Source: Methylobacterium aquaticum (lineage in GTDB: Bacteria; Pseudomonadota; Alphaproteobacteria; Rhizobiales; Beijerinckiaceae). From it: a stretch of DNA of 64,000 bases. Below, one piece after another: positions 26,878 to 35,921 of this stretch; position 1 is the stretch's first letter; each line of letters begins with the position of its first letter. The position numbers and the translations under genes were made by a program. Where the stretch lies: positions 5,129,001-5,193,000 of the forward strand of contig NZ_CP043627.1 of NCBI RefSeq assembly GCF_016804325.1, in the 5' to 3' direction. A model generated the notes under the pieces. That model was not told the origin of the DNA, ran no database searches, and saw only the letters and a program-made list of their open reading frames with translations.

Positions 26878-28167
26878 ATGAGCACGATCCGCGACGACCT
26901 CGAACGCCGCCTCGCCCTGATCGAGGCGCCGGCGAGCCGGCACGTCTTCACCAAGCTCTACCCGGAGGCGGCGCGCGCCGCCGCCGACGCGGCGGATGCC
27001 CGGCGCAAGGCCGGCCTGTCGCTCGGCGCCCTCGACGGCACCATCGTGTCGATCAAGGACCTGTTCGACGTGCAGGGCGAGGCGACCACCGCCGGCTCCT
27101 CGCTGCGACGCAAGGCGCAAGCCGCGCTCGAGGACGCGCCCGTCGTCGCCCGCCTGCGCCGGGCCGGCGCGGTGATCGTCGGCAAGACCAACATGTCCGA
27201 GTTCGCCTTCTCGGGCCTCGGCCTCAACCCGCATTGGGGCAATCCGGGCAACGCCGCCGATCCGAGCTTGGTGCCGGGCGGCTCGTCGTCGGGGGCCGGC
27301 GTCTCGGCGGCGCTCGGCACCTCCGACATCGCCGTCGGCACCGATACCGGCGGCTCGGTGCGCATCCCGGCGGCGCTCAACGGCGTGGTCGGGTTCAAGC
27401 CGACGGCCCGCCGGGTGCCGCTCGCCGGCGCCTTCCCGCTCTCACCCTCGCTCGATTCGATCGGCCCGCTCGCCCGCTCGGTCGAGGCCTGCGCGGCGGC
27501 CGACGCCGTGATGGCCGGCGAGGAGTACCACCCCTTGCGGGCCGCGCCGCTGCGCGACCTGCGGATCGGCGTGCCCCGCGGCCTGCTGTTCACCGAGACC
27601 GAGCCGGTGGTGGCGCAGGCCTTCGAGGCCGCCCTGTCGGCCTTGAGCGCGGCCGGCGCCCGGATCCACGACACGGACTTCGACGATCTCCTCGCCCGCA
27701 TGGCCGAGGCGACGGCGGCGGGTCCGATCGCCGCGGTGGAGGCGGCGGAGATCCACGCCGACTGGCTCGACGCGGAGGAAGCCGCCTTCGATCCCCGGGT
27801 CCATGCCCGCATCACCCGCGGCCGCACGGTGACGGCCGCTTCCTATATCCGGATGATGCGGAACCGCGCCGCGCTGATCGCGGCCGGCGACGAGCGGCTG
27901 ACGCCCCTCGACGTGCTGGCCCTGCCGGCGACCGCGATCACCGCGCCCGCCATCGCCGCGGTGGCGGAGGACGACGCGGCATTCTCGCGGCTCAACCTCC
28001 TGATGCTGCGCAACACGATGGTGGGGAACCTGTTCGATCTCACCGGCATCTCGCTGCCGTTGCCGGGCCAGGCAAAGCCCGTCGGCCTGATGCTGCTCGC
28101 CCGCCATGGCCAGGACCGGCGGCTCCTGGAGATCGCGGCGGGGGTCGAGGCAGCGTTGCGGGAGTAA
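26878..28167 (+). CDS. Amidase (amidase-signature family)
   Basis: A 429-residue amidase-signature hydrolase. The Ser-cisSer-Lys triad can be placed: the lysine in VSIKDLFDV (about residue 60), the cis-serine in GGSSSGAGVSAAL (about 136-138) and the nucleophilic serine in TDTGGSVRIPAALNGVVG (about 160). It hydrolyses an amide to a carboxylate and ammonia. The C-terminus (LPLPGQAKPVGLMLLARHGQDRRLL) is standard. Operon with a membrane protein and DUF2848 suggests uptake and hydrolysis of an amide-containing compound; identity unknown. Confidence 0.9.
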   Translation: MSTIRDDLERRLALIEAPASRHVFTKLYPEAARAAADAADARRKAGLSLGALDGTIVSIKDLFDVQGEATTAGSSLRRKAQAALEDAPVVARLRRAGAVIVGKTNMSEFAFSGLGLNPHWGNPGNAADPSLVPGGSSSGAGVSAALGTSDIAVGTDTGGSVRIPAALNGVVGFKPTARRVPLAGAFPLSPSLDSIGPLARSVEACAAADAVMAGEEYHPLRAAPLRDLRIGVPRGLLFTETEPVVAQAFEAALSALSAAGARIHDTDFDDLLARMAEATAAGPIAAVEAAEIHADWLDAEEAAFDPRVHARITRGRTVTAASYIRMMRNRAALIAAGDERLTPLDVLALPATAITAPAIAAVAEDDAAFSRLNLLMLRNTMVGNLFDLTGISLPLPGQAKPVGLMLLARHGQDRRLLEIAAGVEAALRE

Positions 28168-28238
28168 GGCTTGGTTTACACGCTCGACGATTCTCTCAGA
28201 GTCTGTTGGATTGGCTCGAGCACTTACTCCCACACACG

Positions 28239-28362
28239 ACCTCATCCTGAGGTGTCAGTCGATTGAAAATCGACTGACCTCGAAGGAGGGCTCCAGGGAT
28301 CGCGAAGACCTCTGGAGCCCTCCTTCGAGGCTCCTTTCATTCGCACCTCAGGATGAGGTCGC
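28239..28362. repeat. Large palindromic repeat (family B)
   Basis: Outer ends CGACCTCATCCTGAGGTG and CACCTCAGGATGAGGTCG are inverted, with an inner inverted pair TCGAAGGAGGGCTCCAG / CTGGAGCCCTCCTTCGA. An additional small palindrome TCAGTCGATT/AATCGACTGA lies inside the left arm. The unit can fold into one long cruciform. It differs in sequence from family A; a fragment of the outer end is also present near 3970. Confidence 0.8.
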
Positions 28363-28423
28363 GAGAGGGATAGGACAGGTCCTCGCAGCTAGATTTTCGC
28401 AAGTCAAACAGACTCTCACCCTC

Positions 28424-28475
28424 ATTGTCATCCCGGGGCCGCGAAAGCGGAGCCCGGAATGACAAGGAGGGTATG
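28424..28475. repeat. Dispersed palindromic repeat, single compact copy (family A, copy 7)
   Basis: CCCTCATTGTCATCCCGGGG, a GAAA loop, and CGGAGCCCGGAATGACAAGG form a self-complementary hairpin. It is a shortened version in which the two family A arms are collapsed into one unit without the spacer. Confidence 0.75.
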
Positions 28476-28610
28476 AAAACCGTGAGAAAACCCCTGGAAT
28501 GGATCGCCTCGAAAATCCGTCGAGGCAATCACGGGCCGGATGATTCAGACAAAATCCAATAAAAAACGCCGCGGACCGATCACGACCCGCAGCGCCCAAC
28601 TTCCGACAGA

Positions 28611-30100
<1,490 letters not shown>

Positions 30101-30133
30101 GGGCCTGCTTGATCGGGGTCACCGGACTGGAAC

Positions 30134-30279
30134 CCTCCACCGTCATCCCGGGGCCGCGAAAGCGGAACCCGGGATCCATAAACGCTGACGTTGGAGAAAG
30201 AATCGGAGCGGGTTCCGCCTAGTCCTCAAATGCCGGCGGTTATGGATCCCGGGTTCTCGCCTTCGGCGAGCCCCGGGAT
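30134..30279. repeat. Dispersed palindromic repeat, inverted pair, interrupted by IS110 (family A, copies 8-9)
   Basis: Left arm about 30134-30192 (GTCATCCCGGGGCCGCG ... GAACCCGGGATCCAT). Right arm about 30231-30279 (GGATCCCGGGTTCTCG ... GCCCCGGGAT). In the other copies the right arm continues GGATGACG; here it breaks after GGGAT at 30279 and the missing GAC reappears at 31490, on the far side of the IS110 element. Confidence 0.85.
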
Positions 30280-30299
30280 TGTCTGTTGGTTCGGTTGTA

Positions 30300-30495
30300 G
30301 AGTGATCCCGTTCCGCCTCGGCGGGATGCCCGGTCCGGATGGCCATCCGGACCGGGCGCGGATCGGTCGAGCGTCCCGGGATGGGGCTCGCGCCCGTCGT
30401 CATCTGGCTCGCCGGTCCGCATTCCTCGCCACGCTTGATGAGTTGCCTGGGCCTCTCCTCGACGCCCGCAGACAATCCCAAGCGGCCTCAGGATA
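30300..30495 (+). ncRNA. Candidate IS110 bridge RNA
   Basis: The 5-prime part has a perfect 30-base palindrome (30328-30357, GCCCGGTCCGGATGG plus complement), able to form a stable stem. Downstream, four segments match the element's junctions in the order expected for target and donor loops. CCCGGGAT (30375-30382) equals the left target. CGTCATC (30398-30404) is complementary to GATGACG of the right target. TTGATGA (30435-30441) equals the right IS end plus flank. CAGACAATCCC (30469-30479) is complementary to GGGATTGTCTG at the left IS end. Exact RNA ends are not known; assignment is by comparison with the known IS110 mechanism. Confidence 0.6.
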
Positions 30496-30502
30496 GACCC
30501 GG

Positions 30503-31483
30503 ATGACCCAACCCGCCACCTCACCCACCCGCTTCATCGGAGCCGATGTCGGCAAAGCCGAGATCGTCCTCCACGACAGCCGCGGCAACGCTCGTCACAC
30601 CATCCCCAACAAGCCCAAGGACCTCGCCGCCTTCGCCGCCAAAGCGGACCTCGATGCGACCTGCCTCGTCATCTGCGAAGCCACCGGCGGCTACGAGGAT
30701 GCTCTGCTGGCCGCTCTCCTCGCCGTCGGATGCCCCGCCCACCGCGCCGACGCCCGCAAGGTCAAGGCGTTCATCCACTCCTACGGCACCCTCGCCAAGA
30801 CCGACGCCCTCGACGCCAAGGCCCTGGCGGCTTACGGCCGGGAGCGCCACACCTCCCTGGCCCGCTGGCAAGCCCCTGATCCCGATCAGGAAAACCTCCA
30901 GAGCCTGGTGCTCACCCGCGCCGACTTCGTGGCTCAGCGCACCGCCAACCGCAATCGTCTGGCCGCGCCGGGATCTGGACCCGTCCAGGCTTATCTGGAA
31001 ACCCTCATCACCGCCCTGTCCGAGCAGATCGAGGCGATCGAGGAGGCGATGGCCGAGACCCTGCGCAAGGCCGCCGCGCTCAGCCGGGCCAAGAAGGCGC
31101 TGACCTCGATCAAGGGCATCGGCGACACCTCTGCCATCATCCTGCTCGCCCTGATGCCCGAGCTCGGCCGTATCGACCGGCGCCAGGCGACGTCCCTGGC
31201 CGGACTCGCCCCGCATCCCAACCAGAGCGGGACCACCGAGCGCTACCGACGCACAAAGGGCGGACGGCCCGAGATCAAGCAGGCTCTGTTCCTCCCCGCC
31301 CTGACCGCTACCCGCTTCAACCCCGTGCTCAAAGACACCTACCAGCGCCTCATCGCAGCGGGCAAAAAGCCCATCGTGGCGATCGTCGCCATCATGCGAC
31401 GCCTCCTCGTCATCGCCAACGCACGCCTGCGCGATGCCTACGCCGAGGAGCAAAAAATCGCGCTCGCAACCGAAGCCAACTGA
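30503..31483 (+). CDS. IS110-family transposase (DEDD recombinase)
   Basis: A 326-residue recombinase. The RuvC-like DEDD domain shows FIGADVGKAEIVLHD (first D), LVICEATGGYEDAL (E) and LAKTDALDAKALAAYG (DD). The C-terminal Transposase_20 domain has LTSIKGIGDTSAIILLA and LAGLAPHPNQSGTTERYR, with the catalytic serine in QSG, then ALFLPALTATRFNP. All residues needed for activity appear present, so the element may still be active. It fills the element after the non-coding left end. Confidence 0.93.
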   Translation: MTQPATSPTRFIGADVGKAEIVLHDSRGNARHTIPNKPKDLAAFAAKADLDATCLVICEATGGYEDALLAALLAVGCPAHRADARKVKAFIHSYGTLAKTDALDAKALAAYGRERHTSLARWQAPDPDQENLQSLVLTRADFVAQRTANRNRLAAPGSGPVQAYLETLITALSEQIEAIEEAMAETLRKAAALSRAKKALTSIKGIGDTSAIILLALMPELGRIDRRQATSLAGLAPHPNQSGTTERYRRTKGGRPEIKQALFLPALTATRFNPVLKDTYQRLIAAGKKPIVAIVAIMRRLLVIANARLRDAYAEEQKIALATEAN

Positions 31484-31932
31484 GTTGATGACCGTCCGGG
31501 CGGGCATTGGTTCAGCGCGAAGGCGAACCGATCCCGCATCCCGAGCCGCATCAGGGTCTCAATGGTCGGCATCGTGGCCTGTAGGTCGAGGCGCGAGGGA
31601 CGAGCCGGCACGAGGGCGAGATCCGCAGCCTGCATCGCGAGGTTGCCACCAGTCGAGGATACGCCTGCGGTGTCGAGGATCGCGACGGTGTAGCCCTCTG
31701 CCTTCAGAGCCTTGAGGATGGCAGGCAGCTCGCCGAGCCGGTCGGCGGGCAGCCGATCAACAGCAGGCGCATCCGCTGTGCGGGTGTCGCCCCAGGCGCC
31801 AAGCGATCCCTGCGGGTCAAGGTCAAGGGCGACGACCTTCTCGCCAGCCTGTGCGGCAGCAACGGCGAGGGAGGCTGCCAGCGTCGTTTTCCCGACGCCT
31901 CCCTTCTGCGTGACGAGTGTCCGAGTCCGCAT
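31438..31932 (-). pseudogene. ParA-family ATPase, 3-prime truncated at the IS110 end
   Basis: The first 147 residues are ParA-like: VTQKGGVGKTTLAASLAVAAA (deviant Walker A), VVALDLDPQGSLGAWGDTR, AILDTAGVSS and FAFALNQCPPGR. Intact relatives continue for about 60 residues more. Here the reading frame enters the IS110 element at 31489 and ends with 17 unrelated residues. Partner ParB/ParG is not present. It is the plasmid-type ParA without an N-terminal DNA-binding domain, so this DNA probably came from a plasmid or integrative element. The truncated product is unlikely to work. Confidence 0.8.
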
Positions 31933-31945
31933 GTCTCACCTGTGA

Positions 31946-32050
31946 TGCTGTAGCGCTGTAGCAGGTAAATGCCACAGTATGAAAGCACTTCGAACGCATG
32001 ATGTTACCGTGCTAAGGCACCGTAGCGCTACAGTGCTACCCTGCCACAGC
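31946..32050. promoter_or_regulatory. Repeat cluster upstream of parA, possible operator or centromere site
   Basis: Motifs GCTGTAGCGCTGTAGCAGG (31947-31965) and CGTAGCGCTACAGTGCTACC (32021-32040) share GTAGCGCT and GTAGC/GCTAC half-sites. GCCACAG occurs at 31971-31977 and 32043-32049. Such clusters of short repeats before a plasmid-type parA are commonly the binding sites of the partner protein. The remaining bases up to 32236 show nothing recognisable. Confidence 0.4.
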
Positions 32051-32236
32051 ATGGTGCTCCATATCGATGCGCCCCGGAACGAGCGTGAAGCTGCTCCTCG
32101 CGCTACCGGTCGGAGCTGACGGCACTCCTTCCGCGCGGTCTCGGCTCGATCGTCGATCCATCGCCGAACTTCGTCATCATATCTTCCGCTTCAGTGACGC
32201 CAGCCTCGTCCGGCGATAGCCATCGGAGGCTGGCGA

Positions 32237-32533
32237 TCAGGCCACCTGGCCAAGGATCTCCCGCACCACCTGCGGCCGCTTCTGGACCATTGCTAGGAGC
32301 ACGCGGGCAGGCCCCTCCGGGCGGCGGCGCTTCTGCTCCCAGTTCCGGAGGGTATGCAGCGAAACGCCGATGGTCGCCGCAAAGGCCGGCTGAGCGAGGC
32401 CGGTCCTAGTCCGGATCTCGGCCACGTCTAGATCGTCCGGAACGTGGACAATGGTCCCCTCGGGAGGATTGCCCTCCATGTAGGCCAAGGCGCTCTCGGC
32501 GCCGCTCAGGATGCGGGTGAAGCTATCGGTCAT
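32237..32533 (-). CDS. HigA/NadS-type antitoxin, XRE helix-turn-helix
   Basis: A 98-residue antitoxin. After an N-terminal part (MTDSFTRILSGAESALAYMEG) comes VAEIRTRTGLAQPAFAATIGVSLHTLRNWEQKRRRPEGPARVLL, a typical helix-turn-helix. This NadS/HigA pattern is found in two-gene toxin-antitoxin loci where the toxin gene comes first. ATG 32533 is chosen because the longer frame upstream overlaps the toxin and is unconserved. The protein should bind both its own promoter and the toxin encoded 31 bases upstream. Confidence 0.82.
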   Translation of the reverse strand: MTDSFTRILSGAESALAYMEGNPPEGTIVHVPDDLDVAEIRTRTGLAQPAFAATIGVSLHTLRNWEQKRRRPEGPARVLLAMVQKRPQVVREILGQVA

Positions 32534-32564
32534 CGGAGACACCACGTGGAGGGTTGCAGGTTCA

Positions 32565-32924
32565 TCAGCGCTCCTTGCTGCGCCGGCGAGCCGATTTGAT
32601 TGCGGTGGCCACCTTCTTGAACTCGGCAACCTCCGCATCGGTGAAATTTTCGCGGTCCCCCTTGCTGAGGACGGCAACGAGGAACACCGGGATCGTCTCG
32701 TCAAGGTAGATCGAGACCACCCGGTAACCGCCCGACTTGCCCTTGCCGCGGCCAGCGACCCGACCTTTGCGAAAGCCGCCGGAGCCCTGGATTTCGTCGC
32801 CGTAGTCCGGCGTCTTGGCGTAAGTGTTGACCGAGCGTTGGCGCTCCACCTCGGTCATGCCCGCCCGCTTCGCGTCGGCGAGGTAGTTGGGGGTCTCGAC
32901 GACGGTGTGAAGCGGCTTGGACAT
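32565..32924 (-). CDS. RelE/HigB-family toxin
   Basis: A 119-residue RelE-superfamily toxin, presumably a ribosome-dependent or free mRNA endonuclease. Typical pattern: VETPNYLADAKRAGMTEVER, GDEIQGSGGFRKGRVAGRGKGKSGGYRVV (the basic active-site strand) and IPVFLVAVLSKGDRENFTDAE. It lies directly upstream of the antitoxin gene on the minus strand, the HigBA order. It is a stand-alone type II toxin-antitoxin locus in the accessory region, probably a stability remnant of the plasmid-like DNA that also supplied parA. Confidence 0.82.
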   Translation of the reverse strand: MSKPLHTVVETPNYLADAKRAGMTEVERQRSVNTYAKTPDYGDEIQGSGGFRKGRVAGRGKGKSGGYRVVSIYLDETIPVFLVAVLSKGDRENFTDAEVAEFKKVATAIKSARRRSKER

Positions 32925-33145
32925 GAGCAGGCGTAAGTCAATGGACGATGTAAGTCAATGGCTTATGATGTGCTGTGGACAGTTTGGCCCGCTCGTTGCA
33001 GATCAGGGTCGTAGCGCGCCGTCTGCGTCTGACCCTTAGCAGTCTTCTACGAGCGGCGGCCACTGAACATGATATCTTCAACTAAATGCGGTATACTCCA
33101 AAGTGCGATGCCAATGGCAACCGCCTGTGATGCCGTTAATTCAAA

Positions 33146-33448
33146 TTAGCCCCCGAACACAACTACGCCTATACCAAAAAATATCAGAATAGCGGTTGCG
33201 AGAGGACGCCACGGGTAGCGAAGGCGGAATGCCGAAACCTCGTGCTCTATAATCGCTTCATGTTTCTTCACATCCTCATGGCGCCTGAGGAACCAGAATA
33301 AGCCGAGGCAGATCGTTCCCGCAGCATAAAATTCATATTCCAACGATGCTGGCAATTTCTCGAAAGAAGATATTAGCACCGGTAAATATATAATCTGGCC
33401 GCCAATGGCAGCCAGCATCCTAGTCCGCCGAACTCGTGACATGCACAT
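33146..33448 (-). CDS. Small membrane protein, unknown function
   Basis: A predicted 100-residue protein with three hydrophobic stretches: MLAAIGGQIIYLPVLIS, YEFYAAGTICLGLFWFL and ATAILIFFGIGVVVFGG, separated by a charged loop (RRHEDVKKHEAIIEHEV). The base composition is richer in A and T than the core chromosome. No family recognised. The distribution of hydrophobic and charged residues supports a real gene, but it stands alone. Confidence 0.5.
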   Translation of the reverse strand: MCMSRVRRTRMLAAIGGQIIYLPVLISSFEKLPASLEYEFYAAGTICLGLFWFLRRHEDVKKHEAIIEHEVSAFRLRYPWRPLATAILIFFGIGVVVFGG

Positions 33449-33549
33449 TCTGCCTATAATTTGCCTGCGCAGACCTTGCCCTTAACGGGTTGACCTGCTG
33501 GTAACGGCAGCTTTCCACCCGAGCAGTCATCCGGCATGTCAGGTTAGGC

Positions 33550-33577
33550 TGTACGGCAAACAAGTGTTTTCCGTACA
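33550..33577. promoter_or_regulatory. 28-bp palindrome, candidate resolvase crossover site 1
   Basis: TGTACGG at the left end and CCGTACA at the right end are perfect inverted arms. The centre AAACAAGTGTTT is nearly symmetric. The length equals subsite I of serine-resolvase res sites. A related 28-bp palindrome lies exactly 2,100 bases further on, at 35650, and both are preceded 38 bases upstream by GCTTTCCACCC. Confidence 0.5.
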
Positions 33578-33690
33578 GCCGAGATGGCCGGTGAGGCATG
33601 CGGGCTTTGACCCTGCCAGGCGTTTCAGAGGCTGTTTTCGGTCTCTAGCTCACTGCCGCTGAGTTCGATAGCTTCGCCATACGAGCGGAG

Positions 33691-34089
33691 ATGGCAATGA
33701 GCCTCGGCGGCATTACTAACCTCGACTACACCGTGATCCTGTGCAGCAGGATGCAGTAGACCCGTGCGTTCTACGAGACCGTCATGGGCTTCACAGTGGC
33801 CGAGGACATCGAGAATTGGGTGAGCTTCAGGATCGGCTCGACACTTCTGACGCTGCGCCCACGCGGGCCGTGGTCGGTCTGCGACGATGGGCCGAGGCCA
33901 TCAGGATCGGTAGCAGTTCAACTTGCCTTTCGCGTCCCTCTCGACGCCGTTGATCGGTGCCACAAGGAATTGGTCGCCAAGGGCGTTCCGATCCTGCGAG
34001 AGCCCACCGATCTGCCGAAGTGGCGGCACCGAACGCTGTTTTTCCGCGATCCGGAAGACAACGTCATCGAGCTATACGCTGAGTTCTAA
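33691..34089 (+). pseudogene. VOC-family (glyoxalase-like) protein with a nonsense codon
   Basis: The full frame begins MAMSLGGITNLDYTVILC, then has TAG at 33757-33759, and continues TRAFYETVMGFTVAEDIENWVSF ... DLPKWRHRTLFFRDPEDNVIELYAEF to 34089. This is one beta-alpha-beta-beta-beta VOC unit pair of about 132 residues, the class of glyoxalases, dioxygenases and antibiotic-resistance proteins. Translation from ATG 33784 would give only a 101-residue fragment lacking the first metal-binding strand. Probably inactive. It is the first gene of the cassette between the two resolvase-like sites. Confidence 0.75.
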
Positions 34090-34228
34090 GCAAGGCCGCT
34101 TTCCACCCCTGACGGCCCTCCAGGGGCTCCCGCTGGGTTCTCGAAAGCTACCCTTAGCAACGATCGCTTCCTTGGCCGACATGTACGTGCTCAGTTAGCC
34201 GAGACAAACGCCGCTATATCAGAGGAGC

Positions 34229-34747
34229 GTGGAGGTGGATGTATTGATCCGGAAGGGCGAACTCTCCGATGCGTCGAGTTTGGCCGCTCTGTCTATCGAG
34301 GTATGGCTTGGGACTTACATTCGTGAAGGCATCAGCGGCTTCTTTGCTGACCATGCCTTCCGCGAGTTCGCAACCGAGCGGCTTCGTAGTCGCATCGCGG
34401 ACCGGCAGCGCACAATCCTGGTTTCACAGAATGTCGTAGGGATCGACGGCATGATCGAACTGGTTGCGAGTGCCGTGGCGCCGGTTGCCGATTGCTCGGA
34501 CGTCGAGATCGCGACCCTCTACGTTCAGCCGCGCCATCAGGGGACCGGCAGGGGTCTTGCGCTTCCGAACGCAGGTCTGGACTCCGCACGATCCAGCGGA
34601 CATTCCCGTGTCTGGCTTGCTGTCAATGCCAAAAATACAGATGCTATCGCCTTCTACCAGCGGCAGTCATTCCAGAAGGCGGGGGAAACCCACTACGAGA
34701 TAGAGGACCAGCGCTATCTGAACTACGTCATGCGTCGAGATCTCTAG
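34229..34747 (+). CDS. GNAT-family N-acetyltransferase
   Basis: A protein of up to 172 residues. Motif A, the acetyl-CoA site, is VEIATLYVQPRHQGTGRGLAL; the C-terminal WLAVNAKNTDAIAFYQRQSFQKAG is the motif B region. Substrate unknown. GTG 34229 gives the longest product, but GTG 34235 has better spacing from the AGAGGAG ribosome site and may be the true start. No inactivating change is visible, unlike the genes on either side. It is the second gene of the cassette. Confidence 0.8.
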   Translation: MEVDVLIRKGELSDASSLAALSIEVWLGTYIREGISGFFADHAFREFATERLRSRIADRQRTILVSQNVVGIDGMIELVASAVAPVADCSDVEIATLYVQPRHQGTGRGLALPNAGLDSARSSGHSRVWLAVNAKNTDAIAFYQRQSFQKAGETHYEIEDQRYLNYVMRRDL

Positions 34748-34778
34748 CTTGCCACTACCACAAGATACGGAGCCGGCC

Positions 34779-35576
34779 ATGCTCCTACCGTTCGAAAAGA
34801 TGCACGCCAACGGCGATGATTTTGTCATAGTTGATATGCGCGGTCGCAAAAACATCATCGACCGTCGATTGATCGAACAAATGGGTGATCGCAATCGTGG
34901 GATTGGCTTCAATCAGCTTGCTGTAATCGTCGATTGCGAGGATGCGGATGCGCGCCTCACCTTTTGGAACCCTGACGGCACAACACTAGATGCCTGCGGA
35001 AGTGCGACGCGAGGTGTTGCATGGAAGCTGTTTCGGGAGACCGATCGCTTAAAGATTATAGTCAGGACCAACCATGGACTTCTCACGTGCACCAAGGAAG
35101 CAGATGGGCTGATCACGGTCGATATGGGGCGGCCACTCTTCTTGTGGCACGAAATCCCGATCGATCGTAAGCTGGACACGCTGAGACTACCAATCCTGGG
35201 GGAGCCTGCCGCCTGTAGCATGGGAAATCCGCATTGTAGCCTCTTCCTCGACGATTTCGAGAACGCTGACGTAATTGGAGTTGGACAAAGGATCGAAAGC
35301 GATCCACTGTTTCCCCAAAAGACTAACGTCCACTTCGTGCAGATCTTGAGCCCGTCTGGCATCCGCTTGCGCATCTGGGAGCGCGGTGGCGGCATTCCGT
35401 TGTGATCGGGCTCATGTGCGTGCGGCGCGGTCGTGAACGGGATCCGGCGAGGCCACCTGAACGATCAAGTTTTGGTCGAATGTGATGGTGGCCAGTTCGA
35501 AGTGAGATGGGACGGGATCGGGGGAGTGTTTCTAAAGGGGCCAGTCGAGCAAGTATTTAGCGGCACATGGTCTTAA
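34779..35576 (+). pseudogene. Diaminopimelate epimerase-like protein with an internal TGA
   Basis: A DapF-fold protein: MLLPFEKMHANGDDFVIVD, NPDGTTLDACGSATRG (first catalytic cysteine), GNPHCSLFLDD and IRLRIWERGGGIPL. TGA at 35403-35405 interrupts the second active-site loop. The same frame then continues SGSCACGAVVNGIRRG ... GVFLKGPVEQVFSGTWS to TAA 35576, with family features. Reconstructed length about 265 residues. The loop differs from housekeeping DapF (ERG.GET.ACGTGA), so it may act on another amino acid. It is the third cassette gene, presumably inactivated. Confidence 0.75.
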
Positions 35577-35921
35577 TCTCGTGGTCGTTCACCCGACAGT
35601 TGACGATCTGCTTTCCACCCAGGGCAGTCTTCGGCATACTAGGCCCGGTTGTACGGAAAACATGTGTTTTCCCGGCATGGTCGCGCGGGTAGTGAGACGC
35701 CGGCAGCTCCACACAGGAAGCCTGACTGTGAAGGTTACGCGACAAACCCTGTCTGATCGATAGAAGGTGCGAAAACGCGGCCTGAGGGGTTTCCCGCACA
35801 TGTTCGCTGGGTACAACCCTGCGAGGCAACTTCGGTGAGACGCCTGCGGCCTGCCTCAAAGGGTTGTCGGATGGCTTGCGAGACAGCTACAAGGGCTCAT
35901 CTAGAGCCTACGAGACATTCC
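35577..35921. other. Gene-free stretch with resolvase-type site
   Basis: About 345 bases without a supported gene. It holds the second 28-bp palindrome at 35650-35677, preceded by GCTTTCCACCC at 35610-35620. The remaining part up to the recombinase start has weak inverted repeats only. It is probably the control and recombination region of the serine recombinase. Confidence 0.5.
35650..35677. promoter_or_regulatory. 28-bp palindrome, candidate resolvase crossover site 2
   Basis: Starts TGTACGGAAAACA and ends TGTTTTCCCGGCA around a central GT-type step. Arms are less perfect than in the copy at 33550, but GTACGG, AAACA and GTGTTTTCC are shared in the same order and orientation. It lies 245 bases before the serine recombinase gene. 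Confidence 0.5.

Larger units (their letters stand above)
28168..28610. other. Intergenic region with two repeats
   Basis: No gene is supported between the amidase and the DUF3606 gene. It contains the family B palindrome and the compact family A copy; short open frames here are repeat-derived. Confidence 0.55.
30280..31489 (+). mobile_element. IS110-family insertion sequence
   Basis: About 1.21 kb, bounded by the trinucleotide GAT at both ends (30277-30279 and 31487-31489). Joining the flanks restores CCCCGGGATGAC, the end of a family A repeat, so the element sits exactly in that repeat. There are no terminal inverted repeats, as is normal for IS110. It has a long non-coding left end (about 220 bases) and a very short right end, the layout of the IS110 group in which the left end encodes a bridge RNA. 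One transposase gene, apparently intact. Confidence 0.85.

Noticed and set aside
35403..35405. Selenocysteine at the TGA of the dapF-like gene
   Set aside because: The aligned position is next to, not at, the catalytic cysteine, and no evident stem-loop of bacterial SECIS type was recognised after it. A neighbouring cassette gene also has a nonsense codon, so decay is simpler.
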